In this document: positions 9,787 through 18,065 of the stretch, piece after piece
How positions within the stretch are numbered: the first letter of the stretch is position 1
Layout of the letters: each line of letters starts with the position of its first letter
NCBI GenBank assembly: GCA_021463165.1
Contig: JAJTWY010000008.1
Span: 100,999-164,998 of the forward strand
Source: Pyrinomonadaceae bacterium
Lineage (GTDB): Bacteria; Acidobacteriota; Blastocatellia; Pyrinomonadales; Pyrinomonadaceae
DNA length: 64,000 bases
Direction of reading: 5' to 3'
The notes under the pieces: model-generated
What the model was told of the DNA's origin: nothing
Seen by the model: the letters and a program-made list of their open reading frames with translations, nothing else
Databases searched by the model: none
Program-made: the position numbers and the translations under genes

Positions 9787-11217
9787 CTACCTAGGCAGCG
9801 GGCCTTCGACGTTTGCAAGTCCATACGCCAGAACCGCCACCAGCGATCCAAGTTCCGCCAACTCTTTCCGGTCAACTTTGTCGAATGTATCCGCCGCCGT
9901 GTGGTGATAGTTGAAATAGGTCTGCTGGTTGAAATAAGGGGCGAGAGAAGGTACCCCCGCTTGTGTCAACGGACCGATATCGGCACCCACGCCACCCGCT
10001 TGAAGCTGCAGCATCGATGCTCCTTGCCTCGAGAGTATTCGACTGAGCGGCTCGATAAAGCGCAGGGCTTCCGACTTTCCGGCAAACAGCACTCCGAGCG
10101 GCCGTGACGCCCCAAGGTCGCTTTCGATCGCGGCGAATTGCGTCTCCAATTTCCCCTTGACCTCGTCAAAATAGGCTCGCCCTCCGGCTCCACCGTTCTC
10201 TTCATTCATGAAAGCGACAAACCGAATGGTCCTTTTGGGCCGGAGGCCTAGTCGCTTGACCAATTCAAGAACCTGCATCGAAACGGCGATGCCGGCTGCA
10301 TCATCCAAGGCCCCTGTTCCGAGGTCCCAAGAATCAAGATGCCCTCCAACAACGACGACCTCATCGGGCCTTTCAGAACCTATCAGGTCAGCGATCACGT
10401 TATGACTTGGAGCATCCGGCAGCGTTCGGGATGTGAGAACTATCTTGACCCTGGTCTTACCTTCGCTGACGAGATGTTCCAGCAGATCAGCATCCTCCGA
10501 GGAAACGGCCGCTGCTGGTATCTTCGGAACGCCATCGGCATAACCCATCGAGCCAGTGTGGGCCAATCGATTTTGCGATCCACCGGCAGAACGCACAAGA
10601 ACACCTATCGCGCCAAGCGGAGCCGCAGCCATCGCGCCACCAAAACGATACTGGACGGCCTGTCCATAGGCGGCCAACCCAAAGCCGCTACTCGCGAGCT
10701 GGCGGTCGAACCTCTTATTAAAAAGAACGATCTTGCCCGCAACCTTTTCTCGGCCGAGCCTGGACAACTCTTCATAATCCTCTACAACGACCACCTCCCC
10801 AACGAGTCCGGACGCTGGCGTTGAAATGCTGCCGCCGAGAGCCGTCAAGACGATCTTCTGAGTCGTTCCGGGAGCCATCCCGGGAAATTCGACCACCTCG
10901 CCGGACTCCGCCCCACGAACCCAAACAGGGACCATTAGCTTCTGAAGCCTCACTTCAAAGCCCTCTCGCCGCATTTCTTCGGCAACATATTCGACGGCCC
11001 GGGCCGCTTGGGCGGAACCGCTCAAACGCGGGCCGATATTGTTTGTCAGATACCTGGTTTGGCGCAGTGCATAGTCGCTTTGCAAGGCCGCCTCCTGGAG
11101 CCGGACCAGATCGGTCAACGTCTGTGCGGAATAGGGTAAAGGGCTTGGTGACGGAGTTTGGGCCTGAATGAAACCCGCGATCGTGACGACAAGAGCGATA
11201 GAAAAAAACAGTTTCAT
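9787..11217 (-). CDS. Secreted M28 family peptidase (aminopeptidase/carboxypeptidase)
   Basis: 476 aa from the ATG at 11217, chosen because the protein then begins with a clean signal peptide (MKLFFSIALVVTIAGFIQAQ). The frame is open 44 codons further upstream, but that part does not look like an export signal. The M28 zinc site is seen as HLDSWD, ALDDAAG, NEENGG and a C-terminal YHHTAADTFD. A protease-associated (PA) domain is inserted at about residues 130-270. Two Zn ions are expected. The family removes N-terminal residues or processes dipeptides outside the cytoplasm. It lies divergent to the S9 peptidase gene and belongs to the peptidase cluster. Confidence 0.9.
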   Translation of the reverse strand: MKLFFSIALVVTIAGFIQAQTPSPSPLPYSAQTLTDLVRLQEAALQSDYALRQTRYLTNNIGPRLSGSAQAARAVEYVAEEMRREGFEVRLQKLMVPVWVRGAESGEVVEFPGMAPGTTQKIVLTALGGSISTPASGLVGEVVVVEDYEELSRLGREKVAGKIVLFNKRFDRQLASSGFGLAAYGQAVQYRFGGAMAAAPLGAIGVLVRSAGGSQNRLAHTGSMGYADGVPKIPAAAVSSEDADLLEHLVSEGKTRVKIVLTSRTLPDAPSHNVIADLIGSERPDEVVVVGGHLDSWDLGTGALDDAAGIAVSMQVLELVKRLGLRPKRTIRFVAFMNEENGGAGGRAYFDEVKGKLETQFAAIESDLGASRPLGVLFAGKSEALRFIEPLSRILSRQGASMLQLQAGGVGADIGPLTQAGVPSLAPYFNQQTYFNYHHTAADTFDKVDRKELAELGSLVAVLAYGLANVEGPLPR

Positions 11218-11340
11218 GGTCAATTGGATCGATGATCGAAAACTGGAAGATACACTTTTCATCCTAGCGGATGCTTCGGAAATCCAAAAATACTGTGCAA
11301 TAATTACAATATCCGAAAGCATCAAAAGCAGAGCCGCTCT

Positions 11341-13386
11341 ATGAAACATTCATTCATCTTTTGCCTTTTCTTATTTACATTTACCGTCAGTTTGGGAGCC
11401 CAGACGACATTCACGTCGAGAGATATGCTTATGCTGAAGAGGGTCTCGGATCCGCAGCTATCCCCTGACGGCAAGGTGATCGCCTACACGGTCGGAACGC
11501 CCGATATGATCGGTAATCGCGTAGTTTCACAGATCTGGACGATCAATGTCGATGGCACCCGGCCACGTCAGATCACGTCGGCCTCGGCGTCAAGCAGCGG
11601 GCCGCGCTGGTCGCCTGACGGGAAAAAGATCGCATTCAATCATGGCGGTCAGATCTGGACCATGTCGCCGGACGGGGACGACCGATCGCAGGTCACGCGA
11701 GTTTCGACCGGTGCAAGTGGGCCCGTCTGGTCGCGAAACGGCGAGTGGATCGCATTTACGTCTGAGGTCTATCCGGAATGTCCTGACGACGCCTGTAACA
11801 AAGCGGAAGACGAGCGAGTCGAGGCGAGCAAAGTTAAGGCGAAGGTGACCGAAAGACTCCTTTTCAAACATTGGAACGAGTGGCGCGACCGAAAGAGGAC
11901 CCATGTTTTTGTTGTCCCTGCCAAAGGTGGGGTCGCACGTGACGTCACTCCGGGAGATTTTGATTCACCACCGTACGGAGCGGCTTCGGGTGTCGATTAC
12001 ACCTTCTCGCCGGACGGATCCAGCATCGTTTACATCAGGAATCCGGATAAGGTCGAAGCTGTATCGACCAATAGCGATATCTACATACTTCCTTTGAACG
12101 GAGGCGTTCCCAAGAACATCACGGCCGGTATGGATGGGTATGATGCTTCGCCCGTCTATACGCCGGACGGAAAATATCTCCTGTTTCGTTCGCAGCCCAG
12201 GGCCGGTTTTGAAGCGGATCGTTGGCGGATCATGAGGTATGCGCCTTCCTCCGGTGAGATCGTCGAGCTGACCCGTGGCTTCGACCAGCAAGTTTCTGAG
12301 ATGGTTGTTTCCTCGGATAGCAAAACCGTCTATTTCACCGCTGGCGAGCGCGGTCGCGAGCCGATCTTTTCCGTGCCTGTCGAGCCCGATTTTCGACTGC
12401 GCATTGCGACGCATGTCAAGAAAGTTGTTGAAGGTGTTTATGCAGGAAGCCCGACCATCAGCCGCGACGGAAGCACACTCATATTTGCGGGGAGCTCGCT
12501 AACCAGTCCGAATGAGGTCATGAAGGCAGTCGTGGACGGAGGCAGTGTCACGGCTGTTACGACGGTCAATACAGCAAACCTGGCCTCATTCAACCTGGGA
12601 AAGGCTGAAGACGTCGAATGGCTGGGAGCCTTGAGAACCAAGATCCACGGGTTTGTTGTCAAGCCCTCGAACTTTGACCCGGCGCGGAAATATCCCCTGA
12701 TGGTGATGATCCACGGCGGCCCACAGGGTGCTTGGGGCAACTCATGGAGCACGCGGTGGAATCCGCAAGTATGGGCAAATCAGGGCTACGTCGTTTTCCT
12801 GCCCAATCCGCGTGGATCGACAGGTTACGGTCAGAAATTCGTCGACGAGATCTCAAATGATTGGGGCGGAAAGGTTACGACCGACATTCGGAATGGCATC
12901 GCTGAAGTGCTTAAGCGACCATATATCGCCCGCGAACGAATTGGAGCAGCCGGCGCAAGCTATGGAGGCTATATGGTCAACTGGCTTTTGGGCCACAACA
13001 ATGACCCGAGATTCAAGATCAAGGCATTCCTTTCCCATGCCGGCGTGTACAATCTCGAGAGCATGGCGACCTCCACCGAGGAGCTATGGTTCCCAAAATG
13101 GGAATTCGGAGGGATGCCTTGGGACAGTCCCATTCAATATACTCGATGGTCACCGAACAAGTTCGCGAAGGCATTTGCCACACCAACCCTGGTAACTGCG
13201 GGTGAACTCGACTTCCGGGTTCCTGTCGATCAGAGTCTCCAGCTCTATACGACCCTACAGTTGCGCGGCGTTGACTCGAAGCTGATCGTTTTTCCAGATG
13301 AAGGCCATTGGATACTCAAGCCGCAGAACTCGGAGTTCTGGCATCGCAATGTTTTTGAGTGGTTCAAGAAGTATTTGAGACCGTAG
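11341..13386 (+). CDS. Secreted S9 family prolyl oligopeptidase-like peptidase
   Basis: 681 aa with an N-terminal signal peptide ending near LGAQ (residue 20). Residues 25-400 contain WD40-like beta-propeller blades with repeated SPDGKxIAY and SPDG motifs. The C-terminal alpha/beta-hydrolase domain carries the catalytic triad: Ser540 in GASYGGYM, Asp624 in GELDFRVP and His656 in DEGHWI. The HGGPQGAWGNSW loop, which forms the oxyanion hole, is present. This is the acylaminoacyl-peptidase/dipeptidyl-peptidase layout. The gene is followed after 10 bp by an M1 peptidase, probably as an operon, suggesting a shared role in degrading imported or environmental peptides. Confidence 0.93.
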   Translation: MKHSFIFCLFLFTFTVSLGAQTTFTSRDMLMLKRVSDPQLSPDGKVIAYTVGTPDMIGNRVVSQIWTINVDGTRPRQITSASASSSGPRWSPDGKKIAFNHGGQIWTMSPDGDDRSQVTRVSTGASGPVWSRNGEWIAFTSEVYPECPDDACNKAEDERVEASKVKAKVTERLLFKHWNEWRDRKRTHVFVVPAKGGVARDVTPGDFDSPPYGAASGVDYTFSPDGSSIVYIRNPDKVEAVSTNSDIYILPLNGGVPKNITAGMDGYDASPVYTPDGKYLLFRSQPRAGFEADRWRIMRYAPSSGEIVELTRGFDQQVSEMVVSSDSKTVYFTAGERGREPIFSVPVEPDFRLRIATHVKKVVEGVYAGSPTISRDGSTLIFAGSSLTSPNEVMKAVVDGGSVTAVTTVNTANLASFNLGKAEDVEWLGALRTKIHGFVVKPSNFDPARKYPLMVMIHGGPQGAWGNSWSTRWNPQVWANQGYVVFLPNPRGSTGYGQKFVDEISNDWGGKVTTDIRNGIAEVLKRPYIARERIGAAGASYGGYMVNWLLGHNNDPRFKIKAFLSHAGVYNLESMATSTEELWFPKWEFGGMPWDSPIQYTRWSPNKFAKAFATPTLVTAGELDFRVPVDQSLQLYTTLQLRGVDSKLIVFPDEGHWILKPQNSEFWHRNVFEWFKKYLRP

Positions 13387-13396
13387 ATCGACAATT

Positions 13397-15100
13397 ATGA
13401 CATTTCGAAGAAGAGATCTGTCCTTGACCATTGCCGCGTTCATTCTTTACGCGGCTTTTTCAACTTTTGCGCAAGGGCCAAGGGCGGACTTCAACCGGGT
13501 CCAGACCTACGACGTCCAGCACTATCTGATCCGAGCGAGCTTTGATGCCAAACAGAAGGCCGTCCTGGGTGATACAACCGTCCGTTTGAAACCGCTCCGG
13601 CCCGGCCTTCGAGCGGTCGATCTCGACGCCGTCGGACTCTCATTCGAATCCGTTTCGCTTGAGTCTTCCGGCCTTGCCTTGGACCACAAGAAGACGCCGA
13701 GCGGGATCTCAGTCCTTCTCGATAAGGCATACGGGCTCGAGGATATGATCGCGATCCGCTTCAAGTATCGTACGAATCCAACGAAAGGCGTCTATTTTGT
13801 CGATCCGCCTTCGCGTTCTGACGGAAGCCAGCGTTCCGCTCAGATCTGGACGCAAGGTGAGCCTGATGAGGCTCGACACTGGATACCATCCTTCGATTTT
13901 CCTAGTGACAAAGCGACTACCGAACAGTATCTGACGGTGGATCCCGATCAGACCGTTATAGGCAATGGTGAGCTAGTCAGCAAAACCCCGAACCCAGATG
14001 GGACCGTAACATGGTACTACCGGATGACCGTTCCCTATTCGACCTACTTGATATCGTTCGTGATAGGAAAATATGTTCGCATCGATGATCAATACAAAAA
14101 TATCCCGCTTTCGTACTACACCTATCCCGGCAGGGAAAAGACCGCCCGCGATGCGTTTGGCGACACGAAGAAGATGATGGCGGTGTTCGGGGAGCTAACG
14201 GGTCTCGAATACCCCTTTTCCAAATACGACCAAACGATCGTTGCGGATTTTAGGTTTGGCGGTATGGAGAATATCACGGCAACAACCATGGCTGATACCG
14301 AGATATTCTTTTCGGATTTTGAGTTCGGAAAAGGACCGGTAATGGACCTCGTATCGCATGAACTTGCCCACTCGTGGTTCGGCAATCTCGTAACATGCCG
14401 CAACTGGGCCGAACTATGGCTAAACGAAGGTTTTGCAACCTTTATGGAGGCAGCCTATCGAGAAAAGCTGAACGGCCGAGGCGACTATATGCGAAAGATC
14501 CGGGCGGACGCCGCTGCGTTTTTGATCGATGACTCGATCAACCGAAAGCGTCACGCGCTCTTCAACCAAAGGGCTGGCGACGTCAGTGCACTGTTCGATA
14601 ATGCAGCGACCACCTACAATAAGGGTGGGGCCGTCATTCATACTCTCCGAGAGGAGATCGGAAACGAGGCCTTTTGGAAGGGCGTTAACCTTTATTTGGC
14701 TCGACATAAATTCGCATCAGTTGAGTCCACTGACCTTAAACAGGCCATGGAGGAGGCATCAGGTAAGGATCTTCAGTGGTTCTTCGACCAATGGGTCTAT
14801 GGCGCCGGGGCACCCAGCCTTGCGGTTCGGCCGAGATACAGCCAGCGAAGTAAAACGCTAACGATCAGCGTCGCCCAAACTCAGCGGCTCGATACGCTGA
14901 CGCCAAGTTCCTTTCAGCTTCCCCTCGACCTCGTGATACATACGCCGGCCGGTCGGCTTGATCGGAAGCTTTTGGTAACAAATCGAACGCAGTCGTTTTC
15001 GTTCAAGCTGGAAGCCCGACCGAAGAGTATTGAAGTCGATCCGCTCGAGAAGATCCCGCTGAAGAAGCTTCAACTTCGATCGATCGTCTCAGTGCGGTGA
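13397..15100 (+). CDS. Secreted M1 family metallo-aminopeptidase
   Basis: 567 aa. A signal peptide ends near TFAQ. The N-terminal beta-sandwich domain is followed by the thermolysin-like catalytic domain, with GGMENITATTMAD (substrate N-terminus binding) near residue 289, the zinc motif HELAH at about 321-325, and the third ligand in NEGFATFMEA about 19 residues later. It is shorter than classic PepN (about 870 aa), which fits the compact bacterial M1 group. It removes N-terminal amino acids from peptides. Its last 12 bases overlap the end of the convergent FG-GAP gene. Confidence 0.92.
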   Translation: MTFRRRDLSLTIAAFILYAAFSTFAQGPRADFNRVQTYDVQHYLIRASFDAKQKAVLGDTTVRLKPLRPGLRAVDLDAVGLSFESVSLESSGLALDHKKTPSGISVLLDKAYGLEDMIAIRFKYRTNPTKGVYFVDPPSRSDGSQRSAQIWTQGEPDEARHWIPSFDFPSDKATTEQYLTVDPDQTVIGNGELVSKTPNPDGTVTWYYRMTVPYSTYLISFVIGKYVRIDDQYKNIPLSYYTYPGREKTARDAFGDTKKMMAVFGELTGLEYPFSKYDQTIVADFRFGGMENITATTMADTEIFFSDFEFGKGPVMDLVSHELAHSWFGNLVTCRNWAELWLNEGFATFMEAAYREKLNGRGDYMRKIRADAAAFLIDDSINRKRHALFNQRAGDVSALFDNAATTYNKGGAVIHTLREEIGNEAFWKGVNLYLARHKFASVESTDLKQAMEEASGKDLQWFFDQWVYGAGAPSLAVRPRYSQRSKTLTISVAQTQRLDTLTPSSFQLPLDLVIHTPAGRLDRKLLVTNRTQSFSFKLEARPKSIEVDPLEKIPLKKLQLRSIVSVR

Positions 15101-17155
15101 TATTTGTTGACGGCCCCGCGAAAACTTGGGTCGGATGGTTATCGAGCCATCGTAAATTCGTGCCGGAACCGAAGTGCCAGATGGGTCGGAGGCACGAATG
15201 TAGGCTATATCGCTCGTGATCCTGATGGCCGATCGGCCCACGCGGGATGTAGTGCGAACATCAAACTCTAGCTCCAACAGAACTCCAAATGGTGCTTCAA
15301 AGGGCCTGTCTGAATCGACCAGCAATCCAATTCTTCCTAGTTCGGCCTCGTTGCTGTTTGTTGTCAGAGTCGGGCCGGAAGGCGAAGCGTCGGAAAGACG
15401 GATCGAAGGGTTCGAGAGAATCCTCGAAGGGTAAACAAGCGTAAAACTCAATGCCGAAACATCCGATCCGCCCTCGAGGAGAATCGGGATCGTCACCCGG
15501 TCGCCCGGAGACGCATCAATTTCAGGCACCTTTAGCTGAACCTGGCTCATGAACCGATAAGGATCGTCCGTCAGCCATTTCACAGAGCCGGGGCCGCCGA
15601 CCGGTTGTACCGGCCCGCCGGCCGGTCGAACTACGTCCAATCTCAGAATGTCCCTGCGGTTCTGGGCAATATCCGCGGCATCCAGAATACCGTCGCCAAG
15701 GCTGGCGATCGGCGCTGCATCCGCCCTCTGAAACTCATTCGTCGTCGCAGCAACGACATCGTTGCCAACAATGAACCGTCGAAGCTGAACAACGTCATTC
15801 GCGAGTAGCGTGCCGTCGCCTTGAGGGCGACCTGCAACGTCTCCCTCGATTCCCGCGGGCGTCGGAGTCGGCGTCGGCCCTGCAAGATCCGGGTCGTCGA
15901 AAATGTAGGCTGAGCCGCTGTCGGCCGCCGCCACGTCGTCGAGATAGCTTCCTATGATCGTGTATCTTCCGTCAATGGCTACACTGTTTCCCAAAAAATC
16001 TCCCTCACTGCCGTTTGCGGGGGTCAACTTCTGTGAGAGCGTCCAGGCGGAGCCGTTGCGAGAATAAACATAGGCCGAACCCACGTCACTGCCCGAGCCA
16101 ATGTCATCGCCGCACGCGCCGACAATGATCCTATTCCCGCTGATACCGACACTTCCACCGTACTGGTCATTCCCGTCACCATCGGGTGCAGCCAGCTTCT
16201 GTTGCTGGACCCAGGAGCCGTTTTCCGAGGTGTAAACGTAAACGGCACCTCGACCGGCCCCGCCCGTCATATTATTTACCGAACCGACCGCGATGGTGGA
16301 CGCGGATATATCCAGGCTCGCTCCGAACTGATCGAGCGGAGAACCGTCCGTCGCCGTGATCTTCTGCTGAAAACTCCATGTTCCCGCCGACTGTGAAAAA
16401 ACAAATGCAGTGCCTCGGGCCGCCTCGTCGCCCGGCGATCCGACGACCAGAGTATCGCCATCAATTGACACACTCGTGCCAAATTCTTCATTAGCGATAC
16501 CATCAACCGCTGTGAGCTTCTGCTGCTGGATCCACGATGACCCTGACCGAACAAAGACATAGGCCGCACCGCGGGAGCTGCTACTGCCTGCCGCCCCGAC
16601 GGCCAGCGTATCACCGCTTACCGAAACGCTTCCGCCGAATTGATCATTAGCCGCACCATCCCCGGCCACCAGCTTCTGCTGCTGAGACCAGCTTTCGCCG
16701 TTCCTCACAAAAACGTAGACCGAGCCTTGATCAGTGACCGGAGAGTCGTCGAGAAAAGAACCAACGACCGCAATGTCTCCGTCGATAGCGACGCTCCACC
16801 CGAAATTGTCATCTACAGAGCCATCGAGCGCTACGAGCTTTTGCTGTTGCGTCCAGGTTGAACCATTTCGAACAAAAATGTAGGCGGATCCGCGATACCC
16901 ATCATCGCGGTTGGCGCCAACGATCGCATGATCGCCATCGATAGCCACCGCCCATCCGAATTGATCGAGCGACGCACCATCCTGCGGATCCAATCTAGCG
17001 GTTTCCGCGAATGAAGAAGGACGGTTTGAGCTATCGTCAATTTCCGCTTGGGCAACGAAGCGACCAACAAGGTCAAATAGCGTGAAATGTAGGCCGCCGA
17101 GTATAAGGAGGAAGCCCGCAAATCGAATAAAATGATGGCGACGCCATTGCAACAT
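15089..17155 (-). CDS. Secreted FG-GAP repeat protein with dockerin-like and cohesin-like domains
   Basis: 688 aa from the ATG at 17155; the frame is open 20 codons upstream, but the chosen start gives a signal/anchor helix (RFAGFLLILGGLHFTLF). Residues 60-420 hold about seven repeats of roughly 50 residues with the core FGxSVxIxGDTxxVGxxxD, then SAYVFVRxGSxWxQQQKL, an FG-GAP beta-propeller. A TPTPTP linker is followed by a dockerin-like pair (DGTLLANDVVQLRRFI and DGILDAADIAQNRRDI). A cohesin-like beta-sandwich follows (SPGDRVTIPILLEGGSDV to SVPARIYDGSITI). It should be exported and adhesive or structural. Its transcription is under a c-di-AMP riboswitch (17397-17530) with terminator. The 3' end overlaps the M1 gene by 12 bp. 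Confidence 0.85.
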   Translation of the reverse strand: MLQWRRHHFIRFAGFLLILGGLHFTLFDLVGRFVAQAEIDDSSNRPSSFAETARLDPQDGASLDQFGWAVAIDGDHAIVGANRDDGYRGSAYIFVRNGSTWTQQQKLVALDGSVDDNFGWSVAIDGDIAVVGSFLDDSPVTDQGSVYVFVRNGESWSQQQKLVAGDGAANDQFGGSVSVSGDTLAVGAAGSSSSRGAAYVFVRSGSSWIQQQKLTAVDGIANEEFGTSVSIDGDTLVVGSPGDEAARGTAFVFSQSAGTWSFQQKITATDGSPLDQFGASLDISASTIAVGSVNNMTGGAGRGAVYVYTSENGSWVQQQKLAAPDGDGNDQYGGSVGISGNRIIVGACGDDIGSGSDVGSAYVYSRNGSAWTLSQKLTPANGSEGDFLGNSVAIDGRYTIIGSYLDDVAAADSGSAYIFDDPDLAGPTPTPTPAGIEGDVAGRPQGDGTLLANDVVQLRRFIVGNDVVAATTNEFQRADAAPIASLGDGILDAADIAQNRRDILRLDVVRPAGGPVQPVGGPGSVKWLTDDPYRFMSQVQLKVPEIDASPGDRVTIPILLEGGSDVSALSFTLVYPSRILSNPSIRLSDASPSGPTLTTNSNEAELGRIGLLVDSDRPFEAPFGVLLELEFDVRTTSRVGRSAIRITSDIAYIRASDPSGTSVPARIYDGSITIRPKFSRGRQQISPH

Positions 17156-17261
17156 AAGAACAGAATAGGATACAGCGTTGATTTTACCCGATTGCGGCAG
17201 CAATCCGCAGGTCACAATTCGATCTTAGATAAGATAGATCCACATTAGGAGATGTAAGACG

Positions 17262-17289
17262 AAAAAATCCCGCCGATCGCTCGGCGGGA
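17262..17289 (-). terminator. Riboswitch expression-platform terminator
   Basis: On the minus strand a 9-bp GC-rich stem (TCCCGCCGA with TCGGCGGGA) and a four-base loop are followed by six T. It sits between the c-di-AMP aptamer and the FG-GAP gene and no gene ends just before it. It is therefore best read as the regulated terminator of the riboswitch, not as a gene-end terminator. Confidence 0.85.
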
Positions 17290-17396
17290 CTTCCCTTTGA
17301 GAAGACTGGATGTCATCCACTAACTGTTGAATCGTAGAGCGGGAAGCACATTGAAACTAACCTGAACAGGCTTCATCCCTGACTGTAACTTCTTTG

Positions 17397-17530
17397 CCAC
17401 ACCTACGAGGTTAGCTGCCGGGCTAGGAGCGAAAGATTACCCCCGCGTTACGTTAACGCTTCGCCCCGTCTCGATCAACATCGAGAATTGGGTCCCCCGC
17501 GCCGCCTCACGTCAGACGGCTTCGGTGATC
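17397..17530 (-). ncRNA. c-di-AMP riboswitch (ydaO/yuaA type)
   Basis: Read on the minus strand, the element starts CACCGAAGCC. It holds the core blocks GCGGGGGACCCAA and ACGGGGCGAAGC, then TCTTTCGCTCC, and closes with CCCGGCAGCTAACCTCGTAG and GTG. These match, in order and spacing, the conserved blocks of the ydaO/yuaA aptamer, which binds two cyclic di-AMP molecules. CACC at the start pairs with GGTG at the end to form P1. A promoter lies just upstream and a terminator about 110 bp downstream, before the FG-GAP gene. In known examples ligand binding favours termination of cell-wall, potassium and osmolyte genes. I recognise it from memory of the family, not from a search. Confidence 0.92.
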
Positions 17531-17548
17531 AACTTTTCAACACTTGAA

Positions 17549-17577
17549 ATCGTACCACAAAGCATCCTGAGTTTCAA
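17549..17577 (-). promoter_or_regulatory. Promoter of the riboswitch transcript
   Basis: Minus-strand TTGAAA (17577-17572), a 17-bp spacer and TACGAT (17554-17549). The expected start falls roughly 10-15 bases before the aptamer. It lies after the end of the DUF420 gene, so the FG-GAP gene is a separate unit. Confidence 0.65.
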
Positions 17578-17618
17578 TAGGGATCTTTTGCAAAAACAAA
17601 ACTTTTCTTTCATCGCGG

Positions 17619-18065
17619 CTATCTGGCCGGATAAAGATGGTAGAGCATCATGTACACAACGACGCCGGTCGCAGAAACATAAAGCCAGATCGGGAAAACG
17701 AGCCGAGCCAGCTTTCGGTGCGATTCGTACCAACCCTTCAAGCCTCGCCGAAGCGTAACGATCACGAATGGTCCTATCACCGCCGCGAGTATCGTGTGGG
17801 ATGTGAGAATGGTGAAATATATGGGCCGCGCGACGCCGTCACCGGCGAACCGGGTAGGCCCGAGTCCGTAAAGATATGTGCGGATCGCATGGTGCGTTAC
17901 ATATCCAATAAGGAAAACCGCGGAAACGGTGCTCGCAGCGAGCATACACACGCGGTGTGCCCCCACCTTGCGTTTCATTATGAAAAAAAAACCGGCGGTA
18001 AGGAAACACGCGCTCAGGGCGTTCAGCCCTGCATTCACATGGGGAAAGACCTGGAGCAGTTCCAT
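17619..18065 (-). CDS. DUF420 family membrane protein
   Basis: 148-aa membrane protein with about four helices: near residues 10-30, 40-58, 80-100 and 120-140. Conserved histidines (HVNAGLNALSA, HRVCM, THHAIRT, HTILA, SHRKLARLVFPIWLYVSATGVVVY) are typical of the DUF420 family, which is often encoded beside cytochrome oxidase genes (a CtaM-like or YozB type). The ATG directly follows the stop codon of cytochrome oxidase subunit III, so the two are translated from one message. A role in oxidase assembly is inferred from context. Position and family agree well; biochemical function is not established. Confidence 0.85.
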   Translation of the reverse strand: MELLQVFPHVNAGLNALSACFLTAGFFFIMKRKVGAHRVCMLAASTVSAVFLIGYVTHHAIRTYLYGLGPTRFAGDGVARPIYFTILTSHTILAAVIGPFVIVTLRRGLKGWYESHRKLARLVFPIWLYVSATGVVVYMMLYHLYPAR

